Origin: Ramlibacter sp.
GTDB taxonomy: Bacteria > Pseudomonadota > Gammaproteobacteria > Burkholderiales > Burkholderiaceae_C
DNA: 55,963 nucleotides
Assembly: GCA_021323335.1 (NCBI GenBank)
Contig: JAJTCN010000020.1
Location: forward strand, 1-55,963
Reading direction: 5' to 3'
Every line of letters starts with the position of its first letter. Within the stretch, counting starts at the first letter, position 1. A program made the position numbers and the translations under genes. Below are positions 1-7,463 of this stretch, piece after piece. The notes beneath the pieces were generated by a model. The model saw only the letters and a list, made by a program, of their open reading frames with translations, had not been told where the DNA came from and made no database searches.

Positions 1-1
1 G

Positions 2-1207
2 TGCGAGATCTACATCGTCGAGGGCGACTCCGCCGGCGGCTCCGCCAAGCAGGGCCGCGACCGGAAGTTCCAGGCCATCCTGCCGCTGCGCGGCAAGATC
101 CTGAACGTGGAGAAGGCGCGCTACGAGAAGCTGCTGACCAGCAATGAAATCGTCACGCTGATCACCGCGCTGGGCACCGGCATCGGCAAGGCCGCCGCCG
201 AAAGCGGCAAGAGCGGCGCCGACGACTTCGACGTCGCCAAGCTGCGCTACCACCGCATCATCATCATGACGGACGCCGACGTCGACGGCGCCCACATCCG
301 CACCCTGCTGCTGACCTTCTTCTACCGCCAGATGCCCGAGCTGGTGGAGCGCGGCCACATCTACATCGCGCAGCCACCGCTGTACAAGGTGAAGGCCGGC
401 AAGGAGGAGCTGTACCTCAAGGACGGCAGCGAGCTCGATACCTTCCTGCTGCGCGTGGCCCTGAACGGCGCCAAGGTCGAGACCGGCGGCGCGACGCCCA
501 CCACCATCGCCGGCGAGACCCTGGGCGAGCTGGCGCGCAAGCACCAGATCGCCGAGAACGTGATCGCGCGCCTGTCCGGCTTCATGGACGGCGAGGCGCT
601 GCGCGCGGTGGCCGACGGCGTGTCGCTGAACTTGGACACGGTGGCCGAGGCCGAAGCCAGCGCCACGGCGCTGCAGGCCAAGCTGCACGAGATCGACCGA
701 CTGACCAACGCGGCCCCCGCCGAAGTGGCAGGCGAGTTCGACGTGCGCACCGACAAGCCCATCCTGCGCATCTCGCGCCGGCACCACGGCAACATCAAGT
801 CCTCAGTCATCACGCAGGACTTCGTCCATGGCGCCGACTACGCCGCGCTGGCCGAGGCGGCCAACACCTTCCGTGGCCTGCTGGGCGAAGGCGCCAAGGT
901 CATCCGCGGCGAGGGCGAGCGGGCCAAGGAAGAAAAGGTCGGCGACTTCCGCCAGGCCATGCACTGGCTGATCGCCGAAGGTGAGCGCGCCACGTCCCGC
1001 CAGCGCTACAAGGGGCTGGGCGAGATGAACCCGCAGCAGCTGTGGGAAACGACGATGGACCCGACCGTGCGCCGCCTGCTGCGCGTGCAGATCGACGACG
1101 CGATCGAGGCGGACCGCGTGTTCACCATGCTGATGGGCGACGAGGTGGAGCCGCGGCGGGAGTTCATCGAATCGAACGCGCTTCGCGCGGCGAACATCGA
1201 CGTTTGA
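2..1207 (+). CDS. gyrB: DNA gyrase subunit B, C-terminal part (5' end outside window)
   Basis: This is the ATPase/TOPRIM subunit of the type II topoisomerase that introduces negative supercoils; the cytoplasmic enzyme is GyrA2GyrB2. The reading frame is already open at base 2, so the N-terminal GHKL domain lies outside the window. The visible 401 residues begin in the TOPRIM domain with the EGDSAGG motif, then [13 protein letters not shown] and the metal-binding [19 protein letters not shown] block. A region of roughly 170 residues, rich in Ala and Glu, separates TOPRIM from the tail; such an insertion is typical of proteobacterial GyrB. The conserved end [19 protein letters not shown] is intact. 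In beta-proteobacteria gyrB usually follows dnaA-dnaN, which suggests a position near the origin. It converges on the GH84 gene with a 42-base gap. Identification is secure. Confidence 0.98.
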   Translation, partial: CEIYIVEGDSAGGSAKQGRDRKFQAILPLRGKILNVEKARYEKLLTSNEIVTLITALGTGIGKAAAESGKSGADDFDVAKLRYHRIIIMTDADVDGAHIRTLLLTFFYRQMPELVERGHIYIAQPPLYKVKAGKEELYLKDGSELDTFLLRVALNGAKVETGGATPTTIAGETLGELARKHQIAENVIARLSGFMDGEALRAVADGVSLNLDTVAEAEASATALQAKLHEIDRLTNAAPAEVAGEFDVRTDKPILRISRRHHGNIKSSVITQDFVHGADYAALAEAANTFRGLLGEGAKVIRGEGERAKEEKVGDFRQAMHWLIAEGERATSRQRYKGLGEMNPQQLWETTMDPTVRRLLRVQIDDAIEADRVFTMLMGDEVEPRREFIESNALRAANIDV

Positions 1208-1249
1208 GCTGTTGCTGGAGGCGCGGGGATCGGCCGATCAAGGGCCGCG

Positions 1250-2335
1250 TCAAGCGTCTTCCACCCATCCGTCGACCGTATCGGCCCCATCGAGCCAGCG
1301 GACCACTTCAGCGGCCACCGGATGTTCGACGGCCGCGTAACGCCGGCGCAGGCGTTCGCGATCCTCTCCCGGGTCGAAGAACCCGCGGTCCTGCAGTGCA
1401 TGCAGGTCCTCCTCCAGCATCTCTGCGAGCCGGGGGCCGGCGAGTTCGCGCGCGGCCTGCCGGAAGGCGGCCATGTAGCAGTAGGTCGCGCCATCGCGGT
1501 AGCTGGCCACCAGGCTGGCAGCGGGAATGAGGCTCAGGTGCGGCTGCAGGGCCGGATTGATGGCGTGCGCCGCGACGAGCGGACCGATCGCGGCGGGTCG
1601 CCCCGTGAATGCGCGCAGATGCAGGAAGCGCGACATCCGTGGTCCGTCGTTGACCGGATAGTTGTCCCACAGGGTCGGCTTGCGCCGGAGCGACTCGGCG
1701 ACCCGGGCCAGGTGTCCGGCACTGAACTCGCGCGCGCAGATTTCCTCGCCCGTCCAGTACACGGCGACCCGGGGGTCGAGCCGCTGCCCTAGCTCCTCCA
1801 GGTAGCCTGGAGGGCGCTTTCCGAAGACGACGTCGAGCATCCGGTCATCGGAATAGTAGGTCGGGCACATCAGGATGCGGGTGGCGCGGGTGTTGGCGAG
1901 TGCGGTGTGGACGATCTCGGCTTCGCGCGCCGCGAGATCGGGCACGTCTCCGCGCGTGTCGTCGAACAGGATGGCCAGGTCGTCGATGCCAATCTCGTCC
2001 AGCGCCCGGACCTTGGCAATGAACTCCTTCCGGGCGGCCCCGGTGAAATCACGGTACAGCTCGTACGGGCTCAAGCCGATGCCGAACCGCAGGCCCAGGC
2101 TTGCGCAAACACGCGAGAGCTCCGCCAGTTCGGCGAGCCGTTGTTCCGGGTGCGGCTCGCGCCAGCGCCGCCGCAGGAACGGATCCGCCTTGGGTGCGTA
2201 ATGGAAGAAGGAGAAGTCCAGTTCACGCAAGCGCGCCAGCACGCGCTTGCGGTCCTCGTGCTGCCACGGCCGGCCGAAGTAACCCTCGATCAAGCCCAGT
2301 TCGGGGATCATGGCGCTCAGGCTTCGCGCCGGCAT
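1250..2335 (-). CDS. GH84 family beta-N-acetylglucosaminidase (protein O-GlcNAcase-like)
   Basis: Predicted retaining glycoside hydrolase that removes N-acetylglucosamine by substrate-assisted catalysis. GH84 hallmarks are visible: the opening GLIEGYFGRPW (residues 14-24), the catalytic Asp pair in AILFDD (Asp125-Asp126) and WDNYPVND (223-230), which lines the sugar site in O-GlcNAcases. At 361 residues it is essentially the bare catalytic barrel; many characterised bacterial GH84 enzymes carry extra domains and are secreted. No signal peptide or membrane segment is seen, so the protein should be cytoplasmic. The first Met gives a 19-base overlap with the upstream cysteine desulfurase gene; Met9 (start 2311) would leave a short gap and is an equally good start. 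The natural substrate is unknown; a muropeptide or glycoprotein fragment is possible. Confidence 0.85.
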   Translation of the reverse strand: MPARSLSAMIPELGLIEGYFGRPWQHEDRKRVLARLRELDFSFFHYAPKADPFLRRRWREPHPEQRLAELAELSRVCASLGLRFGIGLSPYELYRDFTGAARKEFIAKVRALDEIGIDDLAILFDDTRGDVPDLAAREAEIVHTALANTRATRILMCPTYYSDDRMLDVVFGKRPPGYLEELGQRLDPRVAVYWTGEEICAREFSAGHLARVAESLRRKPTLWDNYPVNDGPRMSRFLHLRAFTGRPAAIGPLVAAHAINPALQPHLSLIPAASLVASYRDGATYCYMAAFRQAARELAGPRLAEMLEEDLHALQDRGFFDPGEDRERLRRRYAAVEHPVAAEVVRWLDGADTVDGWVEDA

Positions 2336-3468
2336 TGACGCCAGGCGGCGACCAGGCCAGCCGCAGCACGGTCCACGTCATCCTGCGTCGTCATGGCACC
2401 CACGGACAGGCGCACCGCCCCCGATGCGCGCAGCGCCTCGATCCCCATCGCGGCCAGGACACCGCTGACGGCGTCGTGCTCCGAGTGGCAGGCTGATCCG
2501 AGAGAGGCAGCGACGCTGGACGCGGACGCCCGCAACAGGGCGCGCCCGGTCACGCCTGGGAACGACACGTGCAAGGTATTGGGCAGCCGCTGCTCCGGAT
2601 GTCCGTTCAACTGCAGCTCCTGGATGGCCTCGGCAAGCTTCGCGTGCAGCCGGTCGCGCAGCTCGCGCAAGCGCGCCGCGGCGGCCGGCAGGCGCTCGCA
2701 CGCCAGCCGGGCGGCGACGCCGATGCCGACGATCGCCGGCACGTTCTCCGTTCCTGGCCTCAGGCCGTGCTCCTGGTCTGCGCCGTGCAGGATGCGGGTC
2801 ACTGGTGTCCCGGCGCGCACGTACAGGGCTCCGACACCCTTGGTGGCGTAGAACTTGTGACCCGCCAGCGTCAGCAGGTCCACGCCGAGTTCGTCGACGT
2901 CGATCGCGACCTTGCCGGCCGACTGGGCAGCGTCCGTGTGCACCAGGACGCCGCGGGCCCGCGCCTGCCTGGCGATCTCCGCCACCGGCTGGATCGTGCC
3001 GACCTCGTTGTTCGCGTGCATGACGGAAACCAGCGCCGTGTCCGGCCGCAGGCTGCGCACGACCTCGCCCACCGAGACCATTCCGTGCCGGTCCACCGGT
3101 GCCACCGTCACGCTCCACCCCAAGGACTCGAGGTGACGCGCAGGCTCCATCACGGCGGGATGTTCGATCGCGCTGACGACCAGATGCCGCCGCGTTCCGT
3201 CGAGGGCCCGCGCCACGCCGAGCAGCGCCAGGTTGTTGGCCTCGGTCGCACAGCCGGTAAACACCACTTCATCGCCGCGCGCCCCGATCAGGGCCGCGAC
3301 CTGTTCCCGTGACTGGGCGACGGCCTGGGCGGCCCTGTTCCCGGGGCCGTGGGACGAGGACGGATTGCCGAACTCCTCGCGCAGGTACGGGAGCATGGCT
3401 TCGAGAACTTCGGGCGCCACCGGCGTGGTCGCGTTGTAGTCCAGATAGACAGGGGGGCGTTCGTCCAT
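2317..3468 (-). CDS. Cysteine desulfurase (NifS/IscS-like, class V aminotransferase fold)
   Basis: PLP enzyme that takes sulfur from L-cysteine as an enzyme-bound persulfide, releasing alanine. The 383-residue protein starts at MDERPPVYLDYNATTP; the frame is open further upstream, but this Met matches the family N-terminus. Visible features are the cofactor region HTDAAQSAGK, the PLP lysine in AGHKFYATKG (Lys205) and the sulfur-carrying cysteine in LGSACHSEHD (Cys327). It is divergent from an ArsR-rhodanese regulator and an MBL persulfide-handling gene, so it plausibly belongs to the same sulfur circuit. It resembles the NifS/IscS/DndA group rather than SufS. It could also feed the phosphorothioation island about 35 kb away, which has no desulfurase of its own; that is inference. 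Confidence 0.92.
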   Translation of the reverse strand: MDERPPVYLDYNATTPVAPEVLEAMLPYLREEFGNPSSSHGPGNRAAQAVAQSREQVAALIGARGDEVVFTGCATEANNLALLGVARALDGTRRHLVVSAIEHPAVMEPARHLESLGWSVTVAPVDRHGMVSVGEVVRSLRPDTALVSVMHANNEVGTIQPVAEIARQARARGVLVHTDAAQSAGKVAIDVDELGVDLLTLAGHKFYATKGVGALYVRAGTPVTRILHGADQEHGLRPGTENVPAIVGIGVAARLACERLPAAAARLRELRDRLHAKLAEAIQELQLNGHPEQRLPNTLHVSFPGVTGRALLRASASSVAASLGSACHSEHDAVSGVLAAMGIEALRASGAVRLSVGAMTTQDDVDRAAAGLVAAWRQCRREA

Positions 3469-3620
3469 GTTCTTCCAGATCCCGCTGAAGGTGTTCTTAT
3501 CCTTTATGGGCCGCTTCACTCTAAACGATGTTGGATTGAGAAGGAAGGCCTTGCTTGCAAATTCTTGCTGGCTGTCAAGGTTTCGCGCTGCTTGAGACGC
3601 CACCGTAGCGGCCGGGCCAG

Positions 3621-3650
3621 TTGACCTGTCATTCCAAAGAATGGTAGATT
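3621..3650 (+). promoter_or_regulatory. Candidate promoter with ATTC/GAAT dyad for the ArsR-rhodanese operon
   Basis: A -35-like TTGACC (3621-3626) and a -10-like TAGATT (3645-3650) are 18 bases apart. Between them is a perfect dyad, CATTC-CAAA-GAATG (3630-3643), where an ArsR repressor would block polymerase. Sulfide/persulfide-sensing relatives such as SqrR are remembered as binding ATTC/GAAT half-sites, though with a wider spacer. The -10 ends only five bases before the ATG, so the message would be nearly leaderless or the true promoter lies elsewhere. Confidence 0.45.
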
Positions 3651-3655
3651 GAGAC

Positions 3656-4309
3656 ATGACGACCACCAAAGACCACCTGTACGAACAGGTCGCGCGCATC
3701 GGCAAGGCCCTGGCAAGTCCCAAGCGCCTGGAGCTGATCGACCTGCTTTGCCAGGGCGAAAAACCGGTGGAGCTGCTGGCGACGCAAGCCCGGATCAGCC
3801 TGAAACTGGCCAGTGCCCACCTGCGCGAGCTGCGGGGCTGCCAGCTGGTGGAAACCCGTCGCGAGGGCAAGTACGTGCTGTACCGGCTGGCCGGGCCTTC
3901 GGTCGCCGACCTGTGGGTCAACCTGCGGTCCGAGGCGCAAGAGCGGCTGGTGGAGTTGCAGCTGGCCCTGGCTTCGCTTGCCGAGCACAAGGACGATCTG
4001 GAAGGCCTCGACCGTGCCGCCATCCTGAAGAAGGCGAGGGCGGGCGAAGTGGTCGTGCTCGATGTGCGGCCGGGGGAAGAGTTCGCCACTGCGCACCTGC
4101 CGCACGCCCGTTCTTTGCCGGTGGACGAGCTGAAGAAACGGCTGGCCGAGCTCCCCAAGGGGGTTCCCGTTGTCGCGTATTGCCGCGGACCTTTCTGCGT
4201 CATGGCCAAGGAGGCCGTGGACCTGCTGCGCAAGAGAGGGTATCGCGCATTCCACCTCACCGACGGCGTGGCCGAGTGGCGTGCACGCGGCTTGCCGGTC
4301 GAGCAGTAA
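3656..4309 (+). CDS. ArsR-family regulator fused to a rhodanese domain
   Basis: Winged-helix repressor joined to a sulfurtransferase domain, 217 residues. Residues about 1-100 are ArsR/SmtB-like, with a recognition-helix region around ISLKLASAHLRELRG and a wing around TRREGKYVLYRL. Residues about 115-217 are rhodanese-like (VVLDVRPGEEFATAHLPHA), with active-site loop YCRGPFC whose first Cys should carry the persulfide. Other cysteines in the DNA-binding half (LLCQGE and RGCQL) are candidate sensing residues. Fusion of sensor and sulfurtransferase suggests regulation by reactive sulfur. It heads an operon with an MBL persulfide dioxygenase-like enzyme 24 bases downstream and a transporter, and is divergent from a cysteine desulfurase. 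Autorepression through the upstream dyad is likely. Confidence 0.9.
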   Translation: MTTTKDHLYEQVARIGKALASPKRLELIDLLCQGEKPVELLATQARISLKLASAHLRELRGCQLVETRREGKYVLYRLAGPSVADLWVNLRSEAQERLVELQLALASLAEHKDDLEGLDRAAILKKARAGEVVVLDVRPGEEFATAHLPHARSLPVDELKKRLAELPKGVPVVAYCRGPFCVMAKEAVDLLRKRGYRAFHLTDGVAEWRARGLPVEQ

Positions 4310-4333
4310 GCACGCCTCCCAAGGAGAAGTCCG

Positions 4334-5089
4334 ATGTTCTTCCAGCAACGCCCGGCGGCGAATGCCACGCTTTCCTACTTCTTCGGCTGCGCAGGCCACG
4401 GCCAGGCCATTGCCGTCGACGTCCTCGCCGGCGACGAAGACTGGTTCCTGGAACAGGCGCAGCGTGCCGGCGTGAAGATCACGCACGTCATCGACACGCA
4501 TGTGCATGCCGACCACTACTCCGGCGGTCCGCAGCTGGCAAAGCGTGCCGGCGCGGCGTACTGCTTGCACGAAAGCAACCAGGGCAAGGTCGGGTTCGAC
4601 TTCACTCCGCTGGCCGACGGCCAGCGGATCGAGGCCGGGAATGTGGTGGTGGACGTCATCCATACGCCGGGCCACACCGAGGACAGCGTCTGCCTCCTGG
4701 TGCGGGACCTGCGGCGCGGCGACGCACCCTGGTTCGTGCTGACGGGGGACACCTTGTTCGTGGGTGCCGTCGGGCGTCCGGATCTCGCGGGACGCGAGCA
4801 GGAGATGGCCGGGCGCCTGTACGAGACGCTGCGCTCCAAGCTGCTCGTGCTGCCGGCGGAACTCGAGGTCTACCCCGGCCACCAGGCAGGCAGCGCCTGC
4901 GGCGCAGGCCTGTCGGGCAAGCCGGCGTCCACCATCGCCTTCGAGAAGCGCTTCAATCCCATGCTGTCGCTGGACAAAACTGAATTCGTGCGCGTGCTGA
5001 CGGCGGACATCCCGCCGCCTCCCGACGACATGTCGGCCATCGTCGCCGCCAACCTGCGCGGCGGCACTCCCGCGGCCGCAGCAGCCTGA
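4334..5089 (+). CDS. MBL-fold hydrolase, persulfide dioxygenase (ETHE1/Blh)-like
   Basis: A 251-residue metallo-beta-lactamase-fold enzyme. The metal motif THVHADHYSGG is at about residues 55-65, followed by TPGHTEDS, the TGDTLFVGAVGRPDL block and the terminal YPGHQAGSACG. This pattern matches the ETHE1/Blh group, mononuclear iron enzymes that oxidise glutathione persulfide to sulfite and glutathione in the cytoplasm. The preceding AAGGAG is a good ribosome site. Its position between the ArsR-rhodanese regulator and an MFS exporter supports sulfide/persulfide detoxification. Glyoxalase-II-like activity is a less likely alternative, because the SACG-LSGKP segment near the end is typical of the sulfur-linked subgroup. 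Confidence 0.85.
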   Translation: MFFQQRPAANATLSYFFGCAGHGQAIAVDVLAGDEDWFLEQAQRAGVKITHVIDTHVHADHYSGGPQLAKRAGAAYCLHESNQGKVGFDFTPLADGQRIEAGNVVVDVIHTPGHTEDSVCLLVRDLRRGDAPWFVLTGDTLFVGAVGRPDLAGREQEMAGRLYETLRSKLLVLPAELEVYPGHQAGSACGAGLSGKPASTIAFEKRFNPMLSLDKTEFVRVLTADIPPPPDDMSAIVAANLRGGTPAAAAA

Positions 5090-5098
5090 GGGTCCTGC

Positions 5099-6430
5099 GT
5101 GCGCTTCGGCATCCGCGCCAACCTCGCCCAGGTCCTGCACCAGCTGCTGCAAGTGCTGCTGGTCGGCATGACCATCGGCATGATGCGCAACGTCGTGCCT
5201 GCCCTGGCCGAGTCGGAGTTCGGCGTGCAGCGCGGCTCCTTCATGCTGCTGGTTGCTTTCGTGGTGGCCTTCGGCTTCGTCAAGGGCGCCATGAACTTCG
5301 TGGCGGGCCGCCTGGCAGAGAAGCTGGGCCGACGGCGCGTCCTGCTGGTGGGCTGGCTGGTGGCCATCCCCATCCCGCCCATCATCTACTTCGCACCTTC
5401 GTGGAGCTGGATCGTGGCGGCGACGGTGCTCCTGGGAGTGAACCAGGGGCTGACCTGGTCGATGACGCAGACGGCCAAGCTCGACATCACCCGGCCGGAC
5501 CAGCGCGGGCTGGTCATCGGACTCAACGAGTTCTCGGGTTACGTGGGCGTTGCGCTGGCGGCCGTCATCACGGGCTACGCTGCCAGCCTGCTGGGTCCCC
5601 GCGCGGGGCTGCTCTGGTTCGGGGGGCTGGTGATCGGCGCCGCAACGCTGCTGGCCTGGCTGGGCGTGGCGGAAACGCTTCCCTGGGCGCGCGCCGAGAC
5701 ACGCAGTGCCGCGACGCCCGCCGCGGGCGCTTTGCGCCCCCGGTACCCGACGGGAGTCGGCACCGCTCCCACGACGGCGGAGATGTTCGCACTGATGTCC
5801 TGGCGCGACCGCCGCATGGCCGCGCTCTGCCAGGCCGGCCTGGTCGAGAAATTCGTGGACGCCCTGGTCTGGGCGTTCTGGCCGGTGTACCTGCACCAGC
5901 GCGGCGTCGATCTGCCTGGCATCGGCTGGATCGTGGGCGTGTACGGGTTCACCTGGGGCGCAGCGCAGTTCTTCACGGGCAAGGCTTCGGACCGGGTGGG
6001 CCGCCAGCGCCTGAACGTCTGGGGCATGTGGATCTGCGGCGCGGGCGTGGCCTTGTTTCCGCTGGGCAGCGGGACCGGCTGGTGGAGCATGTCCGCCGCC
6101 GTCGCGGGCCTCGGCATGGCGATGCTCTATCCCAACCTGAGTGCTGCCGTCGCCGACATCGCGCATCCGAGCTGGCGCGCCTCCGCGATCGGGATCTACC
6201 GCTTCTGGCGCGACCTGGGGTATGGCGTCGGCGCCCTGGGCCTCGGCTTGGCCGCCACCCTCGGCGGCGACCTGGAGGCCGCCTTCTGGTTCGTCGCGGT
6301 GGCGATGCTGCTGTCCGGTGCGCTGCTGCAGTTCTGGGGCGAAGAAACCCACCCGCGGCTCAACCCCGCACGAGATTCGATTCCGCCGACCGACATCCCC
6401 CCGCAAGCTCCGAATGGATCCCGTTCGTGA
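5099..6430 (+). CDS. MFS transporter
   Basis: A 443-residue major facilitator superfamily protein with about twelve hydrophobic segments in two halves and a loop rich in Ala and Arg near residues 195-225. The first cytoplasmic loop carries GRLAEKLGRRRVLL, the family signature after TM2, repeated more weakly in the second half as GKASDRVGRQRLN. The start is GTG, nine bases after the MBL gene stop. Operon position after ArsR-rhodanese and persulfide dioxygenase suggests export or uptake of an oxidised sulfur species or organosulfur compound, but the sequence does not show the substrate. The stop codon overlaps the GTG start of the next gene. Confidence 0.85.
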   Translation: MRFGIRANLAQVLHQLLQVLLVGMTIGMMRNVVPALAESEFGVQRGSFMLLVAFVVAFGFVKGAMNFVAGRLAEKLGRRRVLLVGWLVAIPIPPIIYFAPSWSWIVAATVLLGVNQGLTWSMTQTAKLDITRPDQRGLVIGLNEFSGYVGVALAAVITGYAASLLGPRAGLLWFGGLVIGAATLLAWLGVAETLPWARAETRSAATPAAGALRPRYPTGVGTAPTTAEMFALMSWRDRRMAALCQAGLVEKFVDALVWAFWPVYLHQRGVDLPGIGWIVGVYGFTWGAAQFFTGKASDRVGRQRLNVWGMWICGAGVALFPLGSGTGWWSMSAAVAGLGMAMLYPNLSAAVADIAHPSWRASAIGIYRFWRDLGYGVGALGLGLAATLGGDLEAAFWFVAVAMLLSGALLQFWGEETHPRLNPARDSIPPTDIPPQAPNGSRS

Positions 6431-7308
6431 CGCCCGTGTCCGGACGAACGCAACTCCCCAAGGTCGACCATGTCCTGGCGCTCGTGCTCTCGGTCGTCCT
6501 GCATGTCGCAGTCCTGACAGTTGCGGGGAGCCATGCGTTCAGGATGGCCGCCAAGCCGGAAGCACCGAAGCGCGAGCCCATGGTCTTCCTGCAAGTCCGT
6601 CCGGCACCCGTGCAGGAGCGATCCACTGAGGTCAGGCCAGCCGTTCGCGCGGCGCCTGCGCCTGCCAAAGTGCCGGGCATCCGGATTCCGGAACAAGCGA
6701 TCCCTGCGGCTCCCCCCACAAGCCGTTCGCCCGCTTCCATGGAGGCTCCGCCTGCACCGACCGCCGAAGAGTGGGCTTTTGCTGGCAAGTACAAGCTCAA
6801 GAACAGCAAGGGCTATCGGTACACCTGGGGGCAACAGGTGCGAAGCATGATGGGCACCGCGGTCGAAGGGCCAGACCAGGGCGTGGTCCGGTTCCGGGTC
6901 GAGATCGCCCCGGACGGCACCCTCGCGCGGCTGGAGACCTTGTGGACGACATCCGACGTTGCCGAACGGCTGGCACGAAAGGCCGTGGAGAACATGCCCC
7001 CTCTGCCACCCACCCCGACCGGCAAGCCCTTGATCTTCGAGCGCACGATCTCGTTCCAACCCTTTGCCTCGGACGTGCCCCCCATCTACGCGAACGACTG
7101 TCGTCCGGAGCCACCTGCGTGGAAGAACCCGTTCGCGTGGGACGGCAAGTCGCCCCAAGTGCGCGTCGAACAAGAGCCGATGAAAGAACCCGACCCCCAA
7201 GAGCTGGAAGAATGCCTGCGACAGCTGCCACGGGATTCGATCGAGGCAGAGAGCGCGAACGACCGGAGACAGGTGGAGCGGTGGGGGTCGAACAAGTTGG
7301 CGCGCTGA
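6427..7308 (+). CDS. TonB-like periplasm-spanning protein
   Basis: A 293-residue protein with a short cytoplasmic N-terminus, one membrane anchor (about residues 16-35, LALVLSVVLHVAVLTVAG), a Pro/Ala-rich periplasmic linker (about 40-125) and a TonB-C-like domain (about 150-215: RFRVEIAPDGTLARLETLW, then VENMPPLPPTPTGKPL). An extra acidic tail of about 75 residues, including the segment between NDCRPEP and LEECL, contains two cysteines and is not part of normal TonB. The GTG start overlaps the MFS stop as GTGA, indicating translational coupling. No exbB/exbD or TonB-dependent receptor is nearby. It may transduce energy or simply bridge the periplasm; I cannot tell which. Confidence 0.65.
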   Translation: MTPVSGRTQLPKVDHVLALVLSVVLHVAVLTVAGSHAFRMAAKPEAPKREPMVFLQVRPAPVQERSTEVRPAVRAAPAPAKVPGIRIPEQAIPAAPPTSRSPASMEAPPAPTAEEWAFAGKYKLKNSKGYRYTWGQQVRSMMGTAVEGPDQGVVRFRVEIAPDGTLARLETLWTTSDVAERLARKAVENMPPLPPTPTGKPLIFERTISFQPFASDVPPIYANDCRPEPPAWKNPFAWDGKSPQVRVEQEPMKEPDPQELEECLRQLPRDSIEAESANDRRQVERWGSNKLAR

Positions 7309-7463
7309 CTGCCTTCCCTCAGGCCCGAACTCCGTCCCATGACCGCCAATGTTCTCTTCATGCCTGTGCACAGTACCTTCGGAGGGGCGGGATTCTCAGT
7401 TTTGTCTGCGTCTACAATCTTCACGCATCTGGCGTGCCGGAAAGCAGCGCGGACCACTCCCCC

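Noticed and set aside
1228..1239. Palindrome GATCGGCCGATC between gyrB and the GH84 gene
   Set aside because: Short, without a T-run and in a 42-base convergent gap; probably chance in GC-rich DNA.
3629..6406. 925-codon open frame opposite the sulfur operon
   Set aside because: Composition is typical of an antisense shadow and the plus strand carries three recognisable genes.
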